Positions 16,281-26,887 of a DNA stretch of 64,000 bases are shown here, piece after piece; the first letter of the stretch is position 1; every line of letters starts with the position of its first letter. The translations under genes were made by a program, and so were the position numbers. The notes under the pieces are model-generated. The model worked only from the letters and a program-made list of their open reading frames with translations, had not been told where the DNA came from and searched no databases. Source of the DNA: Streptosporangium violaceochromogenes (GTDB lineage Bacteria; Actinomycetota; Actinomycetes; Streptosporangiales; Streptosporangiaceae); NCBI RefSeq assembly GCF_014654615.1, contig NZ_BNBB01000007.1:124001-188000 (forward strand), in the 5' to 3' direction.

Positions 16281-16299
16281 TTGAGTCTGTAGAACTCAA
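16281..16299 (+). promoter_or_regulatory. HAIR element (HspR operator) before lon
   Basis: TTGAGT at 16281-16286, seven bases, then ACTCAA at 16294-16299. This is the core of the HspR-associated inverted repeat, CTTGAGT-N7-ACTCAAG, with only the outermost C and G changed. It ends 14 bp before the lon start codon. In Streptomyces, HspR represses dnaK, clpB and lon through this element, so heat-shock derepression of lon is expected here. Confidence 0.85.
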
Positions 16300-16313
16300 C
16301 CCTTGGAGTGCAG

Positions 16314-18683
<2,370 letters not shown>

Positions 18684-18700
18684 GGCCCCTCCCTTCTCAG

Positions 18701-18737
18701 GGTGCATGAGGCCGAGTAATGTTCGGCCTCATGCACC
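18701..18737 (+). promoter_or_regulatory. Perfect 15-bp hairpin after lon that encloses the next start codon
   Basis: Arms 18701-18715 and 18723-18737 are exact reverse complements, with a 7-base loop (GTAATGT) at 18716-18722. It begins 17 bp after the lon stop and would be a good factor-independent terminator apart from lacking a T-tract. The loop contains the ATG at 18719, and the right arm contains a second in-frame ATG at 18731. The structure would also cover the GAGG ribosome site at 18708-18711, so it may couple lon termination with translational control of the ligase gene. Confidence 0.75.
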
Positions 18738-20275
18738 CGGGAGCGATCGCGGCAGTCTCACCGGACCGGCCCGCTGTGATCATGGCGGGTTCCGGCCGCG
18801 TCGTCACCTACCGCGAACTGGACGAGGAGTCCAACCGGCTCGCCCACCTGCTGCGCTCGGCCGGGCTCCGTCCGGGTGACCACATCGCCCTCATGCTGGA
18901 GAACCATCCGCTGTTCCTGGTCGTCACCTGGGCCGCGCAGCGCTCCGGCCTGTACTACACGGCGATCAGCGCGCGACTGGGGGCCGACGAGGCGGCCTAC
19001 ATCGTCAACGACTGCGGGGCGCGGGTTCTCCTCTCCTCGGCGGTGCTGGCGGACGTGGCGGCCTCGATCACCCCGGTGACGCCGAAGGTCGAGCTCCGGC
19101 TCATGCTGGACGGCGTCGCCCCGGGGTTCGCCTCCTACGAGGAGGCGGTGGCCGCGTGGCCGGCCACACCCGTCGCCGACGAGTGCCAGGGCGCGGACAT
19201 GCTCTACTCCTCCGGCACCACCGGGCGGCCCAAGGGCGTCAAGCCGATCCTGTCCCGGGCCCCGCTGGAGACGCCGGGGCCGCTGCTGCGGCTCATCCGG
19301 TTCCTGTTCGCGCCGGGGGCCGGCAGCGTCTACCTCTCCCCGGCGCCGCTGTACCACGCGGCGCCGCTGCGCTACTGCATGAGTTTCCAGCGGCTGGGCG
19401 CGACGATCGTGATCATGGAGGCGTTCGACCCCGAGCGGGCGCTCGCGCTCATCGAGGAGTACGGCGTCACGCACGCCCAGTGGGTGCCGGCCATGTTCAT
19501 CAAGATGCTCAGGCTGCCCGAGGAGACCCGCACCCGCTACGACCTGTCCTCCCTGACCTGCGCGATCCACTCCGCGGCCCCCTGTCCGGTGCCGGTCAAG
19601 GAACGGATGATCGAGTGGTGGGGGCCGATCGTCCACGAGTACTACGCCGGAACCGAGGGAAACGGCCTCCTGCACGTCGGCCCGGAGGACTGGCTCACGC
19701 ACCGGGGCACGGTCGGCCGTTCGCCGGGCGGCGAGGTCCACGTCTGCGACGAGGAGGGGGAGGAGCTGCCGCCCGGTGAGCGCGGAACGGTGTACTTCTC
19801 CGGCGGCCCCCCGTTCGTCTACCACGGCGACGAGGAGAAGACACGCGCCGCGCGCGACCCGAAGGGCCGGGGCTGGACCACCCTCGGCGACATCGGCTAC
19901 CTCGACGAGGAGGGCTTCCTCTACCTCACCGACCGCCACTCCTACACGATCATCTCCGGCGGGGTGAACGTCTACCCCCAGGAGGCCGAGAACGTTCTGG
20001 CGGTCCACCCGAAGGTGGCGGACGTGGCGGTCTTCGGGGTTCCGGACGAGGAGATGGGCGAGCAGGTCAAGGCCGTCGTCCAGCCGGTCTCCATGGATCT
20101 GGCCGGCCCGGCGCTCGCGGCCGAGCTGATCGGTTACTGCCGCTCCCGCCTGGCCGCCTACAAGTGCCCGAGGTCGGTCGACTTCCGCGCGGAGCTTCCC
20201 CGCCACCCCACGGGAAAACTCTACAAACGGCTCCTGCGCGACGAGTACGATCCGCCCGCGTCTCCGCCCCCTTGA
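18719..20275 (+). CDS. Acyl-CoA synthetase / AMP-forming ligase
   Basis: This 518-residue enzyme (506 if it starts at ATG 18731, MHPGAIAAVSPDRP) belongs to the adenylate-forming superfamily. The P-loop-like motif is MLYSSGTTGRPKGVK near residue 160. A5-type YAGTEGNG, A7-type GWTTLGDIGYLDEEGF and LTDRHSYTIISGGVNVYP follow, and the A10 catalytic Lys is in PTGKLYKR near the end. It activates a carboxylic acid as acyl-AMP and transfers it to CoA. The absence of a carrier domain excludes an NRPS module. It is a FadD-like fatty or aromatic acyl ligase; the chain specificity is not visible. Confidence 0.92.
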   Translation: MFGLMHPGAIAAVSPDRPAVIMAGSGRVVTYRELDEESNRLAHLLRSAGLRPGDHIALMLENHPLFLVVTWAAQRSGLYYTAISARLGADEAAYIVNDCGARVLLSSAVLADVAASITPVTPKVELRLMLDGVAPGFASYEEAVAAWPATPVADECQGADMLYSSGTTGRPKGVKPILSRAPLETPGPLLRLIRFLFAPGAGSVYLSPAPLYHAAPLRYCMSFQRLGATIVIMEAFDPERALALIEEYGVTHAQWVPAMFIKMLRLPEETRTRYDLSSLTCAIHSAAPCPVPVKERMIEWWGPIVHEYYAGTEGNGLLHVGPEDWLTHRGTVGRSPGGEVHVCDEEGEELPPGERGTVYFSGGPPFVYHGDEEKTRAARDPKGRGWTTLGDIGYLDEEGFLYLTDRHSYTIISGGVNVYPQEAENVLAVHPKVADVAVFGVPDEEMGEQVKAVVQPVSMDLAGPALAAELIGYCRSRLAAYKCPRSVDFRAELPRHPTGKLYKRLLRDEYDPPASPPP

Positions 20276-20299
20276 GGCGCCTCCGCCCCTTCAGGACGC

Positions 20300-20315
20300 G
20301 CCCCTTCGAGGGGGC
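20300..20315 (+). terminator. Short GC hairpin after the acyl-CoA ligase
   Basis: GCCCC and GGGGC arms with a 6-base loop, 25 bp after the ligase stop. There is no T-tract and the stem is only 5 bp, so this is a weak call. Confidence 0.3.
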
Positions 20316-20401
20316 CGCGTGAAGTCCCGTTCCGCACCGTGCCCCGCCGCGTCCCGTGGGTAGGACTCCTCGCGGGGAACGACTACAGCGCGGGGGCCGT
20401 C

Positions 20402-20626
20402 ATGACCACCTACACCCTGTCGATCGTCGAGGGAGACGCCCAGGAGGCGACCGGCACCGACCTCTTCTCACCGGACTGCCCGATCACCTTCAGCGAGCTG
20501 GGGCCGTACAGCCTGCTCTGGCTGACCGAGAACGGCTACGACAGGCCGGGCCGACGGGTCGTGGTCACCCCGGCGGGCCGGTCTCCGGGCATCCCCGTGA
20601 TCGCCTCCCACGACGTGGACCTCTGA
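20402..20626 (+). CDS. Small protein of unknown function (74 aa)
   Basis: Starting at ATG 20402 behind a GCGGGGGCC stretch, the frame encodes 74 residues: MTTYTLSIVEGDAQEATG, then SPDCPITFSELGPYSLLW and a closing RVVVTPAGRSPG segment. It is acidic at the start and beta-rich, with no signal peptide. Codon use has the high third-position GC of real genes. It follows the acyl-CoA ligase by 126 bp and converges on the GbsR-type regulator gene. I recognise no family. Confidence 0.5.
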   Translation: MTTYTLSIVEGDAQEATGTDLFSPDCPITFSELGPYSLLWLTENGYDRPGRRVVVTPAGRSPGIPVIASHDVDL

Positions 20627-20648
20627 CGGGGGAGCGCCGGCCGGGACA

Positions 20649-21140
20649 CTAGGGGGCCTTCGGGCCGGGCTCGCCCGCGAGCTGCTCGCCGAGCTGGGCG
20701 AGGACCGCCTGGATACGGGTCTCGACGATGCCGAAGTAGGTGCTCATGCGCGCGAGATTCTCCTCGGCGGTGGAGTTGCCCGCGCCGAGCGCTGTCAGCG
20801 TCCCCTCGGCGAGGGCCCGGTAGCGCCGTACCACCCGTAGCCCCTCGGTCTCCATGACCTGCCAGACGTCCGGCGGGACCTTCATGTACGTCTGCCGCCG
20901 GCCGGGTACGGACACCTTCTGCACCAGGCCTTCCGCGACGAGCAGGCGGCTCGCGGTCGAGATCGCCGCCGCGCTCGCCTGAAGGGCCTCGCGCAGGTCG
21001 GCCTGGCTCTGCGGCTCGGGGGCGAGCAGGAGCCATCCGAGGGCGCGGCCGGCGATCCGCGGCATCCATCCCGAGCTTTCGACGAGCAGTCCGAGTTCTT
21101 CGACGAAGTCGCGAGCGGCGTCGTCACGTTCCGTGGCCAT
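20649..21140 (-). CDS. GbsR/MarR-type winged-helix regulator
   Basis: This 163-residue protein has the arrangement of GbsR-like MarR regulators. FVEELGLLVESSGWMPRIAGR opens (conserved first helix; written in short as SSGWMPRIAGR), followed by LLLAPEPQSQADLREALQAS and AISTASRLLVAEGLV as the recognition helices, with wing residues VPGRRQTYMKV. A C-terminal helical part serves dimerisation. It is divergent from the peptidase/ABC operon (122 bp), and the shared region has a -35/-10 pair flanked by AGTATTG/CAATACT arms, making that operon its likely target. Confidence 0.8.
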   Translation of the reverse strand: MATERDDAARDFVEELGLLVESSGWMPRIAGRALGWLLLAPEPQSQADLREALQASAAAISTASRLLVAEGLVQKVSVPGRRQTYMKVPPDVWQVMETEGLRVVRRYRALAEGTLTALGAGNSTAEENLARMSTYFGIVETRIQAVLAQLGEQLAGEPGPKAP

Positions 21141-21207
21141 GCGTTCCTCCGTCTCTCCTTTCCCCTGGTCACCAGGTCCTTGACTGTCATCGATTCTCTG
21201 AGATTTC

Positions 21208-21240
21208 AGTATTGACCGAAATCACCGTAATAACAATACT
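21208..21240 (+). promoter_or_regulatory. Promoter and 7-bp inverted repeat before the peptidase/ABC operon
   Basis: A -35 TTGACC at 21212-21217 and a -10 AATACT at 21235-21240 are 17 bp apart, both close to the sigma-70 consensus. The same stretch carries the inverted repeat AGTATTG (21208-21214) and CAATACT (21234-21240), one arm on each promoter element. Binding of a dimer here would block RNA polymerase. The adjacent divergent GbsR-type regulator is the natural candidate. Confidence 0.6.
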
Positions 21241-21262
21241 AAGGCGCAACCAAGGAGGATCC

Positions 21263-23326
21263 ATGGACGAACCCGGCGTGTTCACGCTGCCCGTTGCCCG
21301 CCACGAGGGCCACGACGTGTCGCGTTACGAGTGGCTGGAGGCCCAGGACACGCCCGCCGTGGCCGCATGGGCACAGGAACAGGACGAACGATGTAGACGG
21401 CGCCTCGACGCTTTGCCCGGGTCGGCCCCGTTCAGGGCCCGTCTCAGGCGGCTTCTGTCGGTTCCCGCCCGCTGGGTGCCTCAGGTCCGTCAGGGGGTCA
21501 TGGCCGACTTCCGGCAGGAGGCCGGGGAGGAGCGCCCGTCGCTGTGGGTCACCGACGCCCGCGGTGAGCGCCGCATCGTCGCGTCCGCGTCGCTCGGCGA
21601 CCCGACCGAGGCCATCGCGGCGTACTCCCTCTCGCCCGACGGCACCGTCCTGGCCTGGGGGACGGCCAGAGGCGGCTCCGACTGGGTGACGGTGCGCTTC
21701 CGCGACACCCGGACGGGCGTGGACCTGCCGGACGTCCTCACCGGCATCAAGTGGCTGACCTTCGGCTGGCTCGGCGCGGACGCCCTGGCCTACCTCGCCT
21801 TCGCCGATCCCGGCGCCGACGAGGACCTGCTGGCGCTCAACACCGATCCGCGCGTCAAGATCCACCGCTTCGGCACCCCCCAGACGGACGACGAGGTGAT
21901 CTACAAGCCGGTCGGCACGAACTGGGCCATGCCCCACGTCTCCCGGGACGGACGCTGGCTCGTCCTGCAGGAGCAGATCGGGGTCGTTCCGGCCCGCGTC
22001 CTCATCCGTCCCGCCGGGTCGGACGAGCCGTGGCAGACGGTCGTCGACGGTGCTGGACCGATCCATTTCGTCGGGATGATCGGCGACGAGGTGATCTGCC
22101 ACGACCTCCGTGAGGTCGCGAACGGCCGGGTCATAGCGGTCGACCGGCGCGACGGGAGCGAGCGCGTGATCGTGGGCGAGTCCGCGACGTCGATCGACTC
22201 GGACTTCACCGAGCTGGGCCCGGACTGGGTCGTGACCGGCCGGCACGTCGAGCATGGGAGCGAGGTCACGGTCACCCCGCTCGGCGGAGGCCCCGGCCGT
22301 CAGGTGCCCGTCCCCGCCAAGGCCGTCGTCCGGGACCTGTCGGTCGGCGGGGACGAGCAGGCGATCTACCTCCACATCGAGCGTTGCGACTCCGAGCCGG
22401 GTGCCGGCATCGTGCGCCACGACGTGGAGACGGGGGAGTCGCGCGTCCTCCACCACGGCGCCCTGCCCTCGCGCGGTGACGTCGTCGTCGAGACGGTCCA
22501 GGTCACGAGCGCCGACGGAACACAGGTCCCGATGCGGATCATCCGCCCGGCCGGTCCGGCCCCGCGAGGGACCGCGAAGGTCTTCCTGTCCGTGTACGGC
22601 GGGTACTCGGTCCCCTTCCTCACCACCGGCTACGCCGGCTGGCACCGGGCCTGGCTCGACGCCGGCGGCGTCCTCGCCTACGCGGGTATCCGCGGCGGAG
22701 GCGAGTACGGCGAGGAGTGGCACCTCGCGGCCCAGAAGATCGGCAAGCAGAAAGGGATCGACGACCTCATCGCATGCGCGGAGTGGTTCGAACTGCAGGG
22801 CTGGTCGGGTCCGCGGCAGGTCGCCCTCAACGGGATGTCCAACGGTGGTCTCATGGTCGGCACGGTCCTGACCCAGCGGCCGGACCTGCTCGGCGCCGCG
22901 ATCCCCGAGGTCGGTGTCTTCGACCTGCTCCGCTTCCACCTGTTCACGGTCGGCCACGCGTGGGTGCGCGAGTTCGGCGACGTGAACGTCCCGCGGGAGC
23001 GGGCGGCGCTGGAGAGGCACTCGCCGCTTCACCGCATCGTCAAGGGCACGGCCTACCCCCCCACTCTCGTGCTGACCGCGGACCGGGACGACCGCGTCCC
23101 GCCGGGCCCGCACTCGTACAAGTTCACCGCCGCCCTCCAGGACGCCCAGTCCGGGAGCGGCGAGGTGCTCATGCGGGTCGCGCACAACGCCGGGCACGCA
23201 GCCGGCCGCACCCTGGCCGAACGGATCGACGAGCGGACGGCCATCCTGGCCTTCGCCGCCGCCGCGCTGGCGCTACCGATGCCGGCGGACCTCAACACCA
23301 CGAACAACGACAAGGAACCAGCATGA
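21263..23326 (+). CDS. Prolyl-oligopeptidase-family serine peptidase (S9)
   Basis: This 687-residue protein has no signal peptide. An N-terminal beta-propeller part (YEWLEAQDTPAVAAWAQEQ at the start is the typical S9A opening; key motif YEWLE) is followed by the hydrolase domain: GGGEYGEEWH, nucleophile Ser526 in LNGMSNGGLM, an acid in TADRDDRVPPG and His645 in NAGHAAGR. The enzyme cuts short peptides, often after Pro, in the cytosol. The start is ATG 21263 with AAGGAGG at 21252-21258. It is the first gene of an operon with a peptide ABC transporter, whose imported peptides it probably degrades. The stop overlaps the next start (ATGA). Confidence 0.92.
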   Translation: MDEPGVFTLPVARHEGHDVSRYEWLEAQDTPAVAAWAQEQDERCRRRLDALPGSAPFRARLRRLLSVPARWVPQVRQGVMADFRQEAGEERPSLWVTDARGERRIVASASLGDPTEAIAAYSLSPDGTVLAWGTARGGSDWVTVRFRDTRTGVDLPDVLTGIKWLTFGWLGADALAYLAFADPGADEDLLALNTDPRVKIHRFGTPQTDDEVIYKPVGTNWAMPHVSRDGRWLVLQEQIGVVPARVLIRPAGSDEPWQTVVDGAGPIHFVGMIGDEVICHDLREVANGRVIAVDRRDGSERVIVGESATSIDSDFTELGPDWVVTGRHVEHGSEVTVTPLGGGPGRQVPVPAKAVVRDLSVGGDEQAIYLHIERCDSEPGAGIVRHDVETGESRVLHHGALPSRGDVVVETVQVTSADGTQVPMRIIRPAGPAPRGTAKVFLSVYGGYSVPFLTTGYAGWHRAWLDAGGVLAYAGIRGGGEYGEEWHLAAQKIGKQKGIDDLIACAEWFELQGWSGPRQVALNGMSNGGLMVGTVLTQRPDLLGAAIPEVGVFDLLRFHLFTVGHAWVREFGDVNVPRERAALERHSPLHRIVKGTAYPPTLVLTADRDDRVPPGPHSYKFTAALQDAQSGSGEVLMRVAHNAGHAAGRTLAERIDERTAILAFAAAALALPMPADLNTTNNDKEPA

Positions 23327-24945
23327 CTCGTATATCCATGCCACGGGTCGGCCTCACCGCCGGTGTGACCCTGGCGGCGCTTCTTCTCACCTCCTGCGGC
23401 GGCGGCGGTGGCGGCGAATCCGCCGCGCCCAAGAGCGGCGGCGCGACCACGGATGCCTCAGGGGGCACCTTCTCGGTCGCGGGAACCGACCCGACGCACC
23501 TGACCCCCGGCAACACGTGGTCCTTCTACACCGGGTCCATGCTGTTCACCGGCCCTCTGAAGATCGACGCCACGTCGGGGGAGATCCGCCCCGGCGCCGC
23601 CGAGTCGGTCACGTCCCCGGACCAGAAGGTGTGGACGATCAAGCTGAAGCCGGGGCAGAAGTTCTCCAACGGAGACCCGATCACGGCGCAGAACTTCGCG
23701 GACGCGTGGAACGCGACCGCGTTCGGCCCCAACGCCTGGGTGCAGAACTCGAACTTCGCCCTCTTCAAGGGCTACGACGCGCTCAACCCGGCGTCGGGCA
23801 AGCCGAAGACCAAGGAGCTCTCCGGCGTCAAGGTCGTCGACGACAACACGCTTGAGGTGACGCTGACCAAGCCGTACGGCCTGTTCCCCTACGTCATCGC
23901 GAGCTACAACTTCGCACCGCTGCCCAAGGCCGCCTTCGACGACCCCAAGGCCTTCGACGCCGCCCCGATCGGCAACGGCCCCTACAAGGTGCAGGGCAAG
24001 TACGAGGCGAACAAGCCGCTGACCGTGGTGCGCAACGAGCACTACGCGGGCCCGGCGGGCAAGGCGGAGTCGATCGTCTTCAAGCCCTACACCTCCTACG
24101 CCACGGCCTACAACGACCTGCTCGCCGGTAACACCGACATCGTCTACCCGGTGCCGCCCGACCGGCTCTCCGACGCCGAGACCCGGCTCAAGGATCGTCT
24201 CGCGGTCGCGACGATCCCGAACCTCAACTACTTCGCGTTCCCCTCGTGGGACAAGCGGTTCAAGGACGTCCGGGTCCGCGAGGCGATCTCCAGGGCGATC
24301 GACCGGGACGCGCTGACCAAGTCGATCCTCAAGGGCTCGGGCGACCCGGCCCGCAGCATCGCCCCCTCATCGGCCGTCGGCGCGACCGCGGACACCTGCA
24401 CCGCGTGTGTCTACGACCCCGCCAAGGCCAAGGAGCTCCTCACGCAGGCCGGCGGCTGGAGCGGTCCGCTCAAGCTCTATGCGAGCCAGTACGGGACGAA
24501 CGACCAGACCCTCCAGGCCGTCGCCAACCAGCTGCGGACGAACCTCGGGATCACCGACATCTCCTTCGAGACCCTGCCCTACGCCCAGCTGACCGAGACG
24601 GTCAAGGGCAAGAAGGCCGAAGGACCGTTCCTCTACTACTGGGGGGCCTATTTCCCCCACATCGGCAACTTCCTGGGCCCGCTCGTGACGAAGGCCGGGA
24701 TCGCCAACGAGACGGACTACTCCAACCCCGCCGTCGAGGACCTCATCTCGAAGGCGGACGCCTCCTCCCTGGAGAACGGCCTGCCGATCTACGCCGAGGC
24801 GGAGAAGGAGATGTGGAAGGACACACCGATCGCTCCGCTCTACTTCGGCCGCTACACCGCGGTCTGGACGAAGAAGGTCCAGAACGTTCAGGTCGGCGTC
24901 AACGGCCTCGGTGACCTCACCGCGGTCACCGTCGCCGCGAAATGA
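23323..24945 (+). CDS. Peptide ABC transporter substrate-binding lipoprotein (SBP_bac_5)
   Basis: This 540-residue protein has a lipoprotein signal peptide with lipobox LLTSC (Cys25) and a glycine-rich linker after it. The SBP family 5 body follows: VWTIKLKPGQKFSNGDPITA, the conserved YP-type segments, VREAISRAIDRDAL, and a closing PLYFGRYTAVW. It captures oligopeptides or dipeptides outside the membrane and delivers them to the permeases encoded next. Start at ATG 23323 overlaps the peptidase gene by 4 bp. A stable hairpin lies between this gene and the permease genes. Confidence 0.93.
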   Translation: MTRISMPRVGLTAGVTLAALLLTSCGGGGGGESAAPKSGGATTDASGGTFSVAGTDPTHLTPGNTWSFYTGSMLFTGPLKIDATSGEIRPGAAESVTSPDQKVWTIKLKPGQKFSNGDPITAQNFADAWNATAFGPNAWVQNSNFALFKGYDALNPASGKPKTKELSGVKVVDDNTLEVTLTKPYGLFPYVIASYNFAPLPKAAFDDPKAFDAAPIGNGPYKVQGKYEANKPLTVVRNEHYAGPAGKAESIVFKPYTSYATAYNDLLAGNTDIVYPVPPDRLSDAETRLKDRLAVATIPNLNYFAFPSWDKRFKDVRVREAISRAIDRDALTKSILKGSGDPARSIAPSSAVGATADTCTACVYDPAKAKELLTQAGGWSGPLKLYASQYGTNDQTLQAVANQLRTNLGITDISFETLPYAQLTETVKGKKAEGPFLYYWGAYFPHIGNFLGPLVTKAGIANETDYSNPAVEDLISKADASSLENGLPIYAEAEKEMWKDTPIAPLYFGRYTAVWTKKVQNVQVGVNGLGDLTAVTVAAK

Positions 24946-24970
24946 CGGCCTGATCCCACTACACCGGAGA

Positions 24971-25005
24971 CGGTGGGGCGACAGGCGTCCGGCGCGGCCC
25001 CACCG
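24971..25005 (+). promoter_or_regulatory. Hairpin between binding-protein and permease genes
   Basis: CGGTGGGGC (24971-24979) pairs exactly with GCCCCACCG (24997-25005), with a 17-base loop. It starts 26 bp after the binding-protein stop and ends 11 bp before the permease start. Such hairpins often stabilise the upstream message or partly end transcription, so that binding protein is made in excess of the membrane parts. Confidence 0.6.
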
Positions 25006-25016
25006 CAGGGAATCAC

Positions 25017-25946
25017 ATGACCCGATACATCCTGCTCAGAGTGCTGCTCGCGCTCTCGGTCGCGCTCGGCGCGACGTTCCTCATCTTCCTCGTCGTCTTC
25101 GCCCTGCCCGGCGACCCGATCCAGGCGCTGACCGGTGGCCAGCACGTCATGTCGGCGTCGGTGGAAGCGGCGCTGCGGGAGCGCTACCACCTCGACGACA
25201 GCCTGCCGCTGCAGTACCTCAAGTACATGGGCGGGCTGCTCCAGGGTGACCTCGGGGAGGACTTCACCGGCCGTCCGGTGTCGGCGATCATCGCGGAGAG
25301 CTGGCCGACCACGGCCAAGCTCGGGCTGACGGCCTTCGCCCTGGAGATCGTCGTCGGCATCCCGCTCGGGCTGTGGGCGGGTCTGCGCAAGGGCCGGCCG
25401 GTCGACTACGCCGTCCTCGGCGGGACGATCCTCGCCTTCGCGGTCCCGATCTTCGTCATCGGCTACACCGCCCAGATCCTGTTCGGGATCAACCTCGGCT
25501 GGTTCCCCGTCGCCGGGACCGAGGAGGGCTGGCCGACCTCGTACATACTCCCCGCGGTCGTCCTCGGGATCCTCGGCCTCGCCACGACGGCCCGGCTCAT
25601 GCGGACGAGCCTCGTCGAGACGCTGTCGGCCGACTTCATCCGGACGGCGATCGCCAAGGGGATGCCGCGGCGGCGGGTCATCGTCAACCACGCGATGCGC
25701 AACTCGCTCATCCCCGTCGTCACCTACCTCGCGATCGATCTCGGAGGCCTGCTCGGCGGGGCCGTCATCATCGAGGGGATCTTCAACATCCCCGGGCTCG
25801 GCTTCCAGATCTTCGAGGGGATCAAGCAGCAGAACGGGCCCGTCGTCGTCGGTATCTCGACCCTGCTCGTCCTGATCTTCCTCGCCGCCAACCTCGTCGT
25901 GGACGTCATCTACGGCGTGCTCGACCCAAGGATCCGCTATGAGTGA
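25017..25946 (+). CDS. Peptide ABC transporter permease, DppB/OppB type
   Basis: This 309-residue membrane protein has about six hydrophobic segments. The N-terminal part shows LLRVLLALSVALGATFLIF and the DppB-specific VFALPGDPIQAL. The EAA loop for ATPase contact is EAALRERYHL at the outer region and MRTSLVETLSADFIRTAIAKG-type (core: DFIRTAIAKGMPRRRV) at the cytoplasmic loop. The C-terminal VDVIYGVLDPRIRY is characteristic. It overlaps the next permease gene by 8 bp. Confidence 0.93.
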   Translation: MTRYILLRVLLALSVALGATFLIFLVVFALPGDPIQALTGGQHVMSASVEAALRERYHLDDSLPLQYLKYMGGLLQGDLGEDFTGRPVSAIIAESWPTTAKLGLTAFALEIVVGIPLGLWAGLRKGRPVDYAVLGGTILAFAVPIFVIGYTAQILFGINLGWFPVAGTEEGWPTSYILPAVVLGILGLATTARLMRTSLVETLSADFIRTAIAKGMPRRRVIVNHAMRNSLIPVVTYLAIDLGGLLGGAVIIEGIFNIPGLGFQIFEGIKQQNGPVVVGISTLLVLIFLAANLVVDVIYGVLDPRIRYE

Positions 25947-26883
25947 CCCGACCGTGACGATGGCCTCCGAGCGCACCCCGGAGCCGGGGCCCACGGCGGG
26001 CGCGGGGCCCGGCCGGCCGTCCCGCCGGTCGGTGTCCCCGGCCCGGCAGATGCTCCTCGACCTCGTGACCCGGCCGCGGTTCGCCGTGCCCGGGACCCTC
26101 GTCCTGCTCCTCGCCGTCATCGCGGTGTTCCCCGGCCCCATCGCGGGGTTCTTCGGCAACGGCGACCCGCTCGCCTGCGACCTCAACCGGAGCGGCCTGC
26201 CGGCGGGGGAGGGGCACCCCTTCGGCTTCGACATCCAGGGGTGCGACCTCTACGCCCAGGTCATCTACGGGGCGCGGCCCTCGATCACGATCGCGGTCAT
26301 CGTCACGGTGACGTCGACGCTCGTCGCGATGGCGCTCGGCCTCGTCGCCGGCTACTACGGCGGCGTCATCGACACCATCCTCGGGCGCGGCATCGACCTC
26401 TTCTACGGCTTCCCCTTCATGCTCGCGGCGATCGTCATCCTCACGGCGCTCGGTTCGCACGGCATCTGGGCGGTGTCGGGGACGATGGCCGCCTTCTGCT
26501 GGCCGACGATGACCAGGGTCATGCGCGCGAGCGTCCTGGCGACGAGGAAACTCGACTACGTCAAGGCCGCGCGGGCGCTCGGCGCGTCGGACCTGCGGAT
26601 CATGGTGCGGCACATCCTGCCGAACGCCTTCGCCCCGGTCCTCGTCCTCGCGAGCCTCACCGTCGGCGGGATCATCGCCGGCGAGGCGAGCCTGACGTAT
26701 CTCGGAGTGGGCCTTCGGGCACCCTCGATCTCGTGGGGCGTCCAGCTCAACACCGCTCAGAGCTACTTCAACAGCAACCCGAACCTGCTGATCTACCCGT
26801 CCTTGTTCCTGTGCGTCACGGTCCTCAGCTTCGTCCTCGTCGGCGACGCCGTCCGCGACATCCTCGACCCGAAGAGCCGGTGA
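25939..26883 (+). CDS. Peptide ABC transporter permease, DppC/OppC type
   Basis: This 314-residue membrane protein starts with a hydrophilic tail, then a first helix (VLLLAVIAVFPGPI), an extracellular segment with HPFGFDIQGCDLYAQVIYGA (the DppC GTD-like site is replaced by FDIQGCD), and the core helices. The EAA loop reads DYVKAARALGASDLRIMVRH. The C-terminal DAVRDILDPKSR is typical of DppC. It pairs with the upstream permease to form the channel of the importer. Confidence 0.93.
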   Translation: MSDPTVTMASERTPEPGPTAGAGPGRPSRRSVSPARQMLLDLVTRPRFAVPGTLVLLLAVIAVFPGPIAGFFGNGDPLACDLNRSGLPAGEGHPFGFDIQGCDLYAQVIYGARPSITIAVIVTVTSTLVAMALGLVAGYYGGVIDTILGRGIDLFYGFPFMLAAIVILTALGSHGIWAVSGTMAAFCWPTMTRVMRASVLATRKLDYVKAARALGASDLRIMVRHILPNAFAPVLVLASLTVGGIIAGEASLTYLGVGLRAPSISWGVQLNTAQSYFNSNPNLLIYPSLFLCVTVLSFVLVGDAVRDILDPKSR

Positions 26884-26887
26884 CGTG

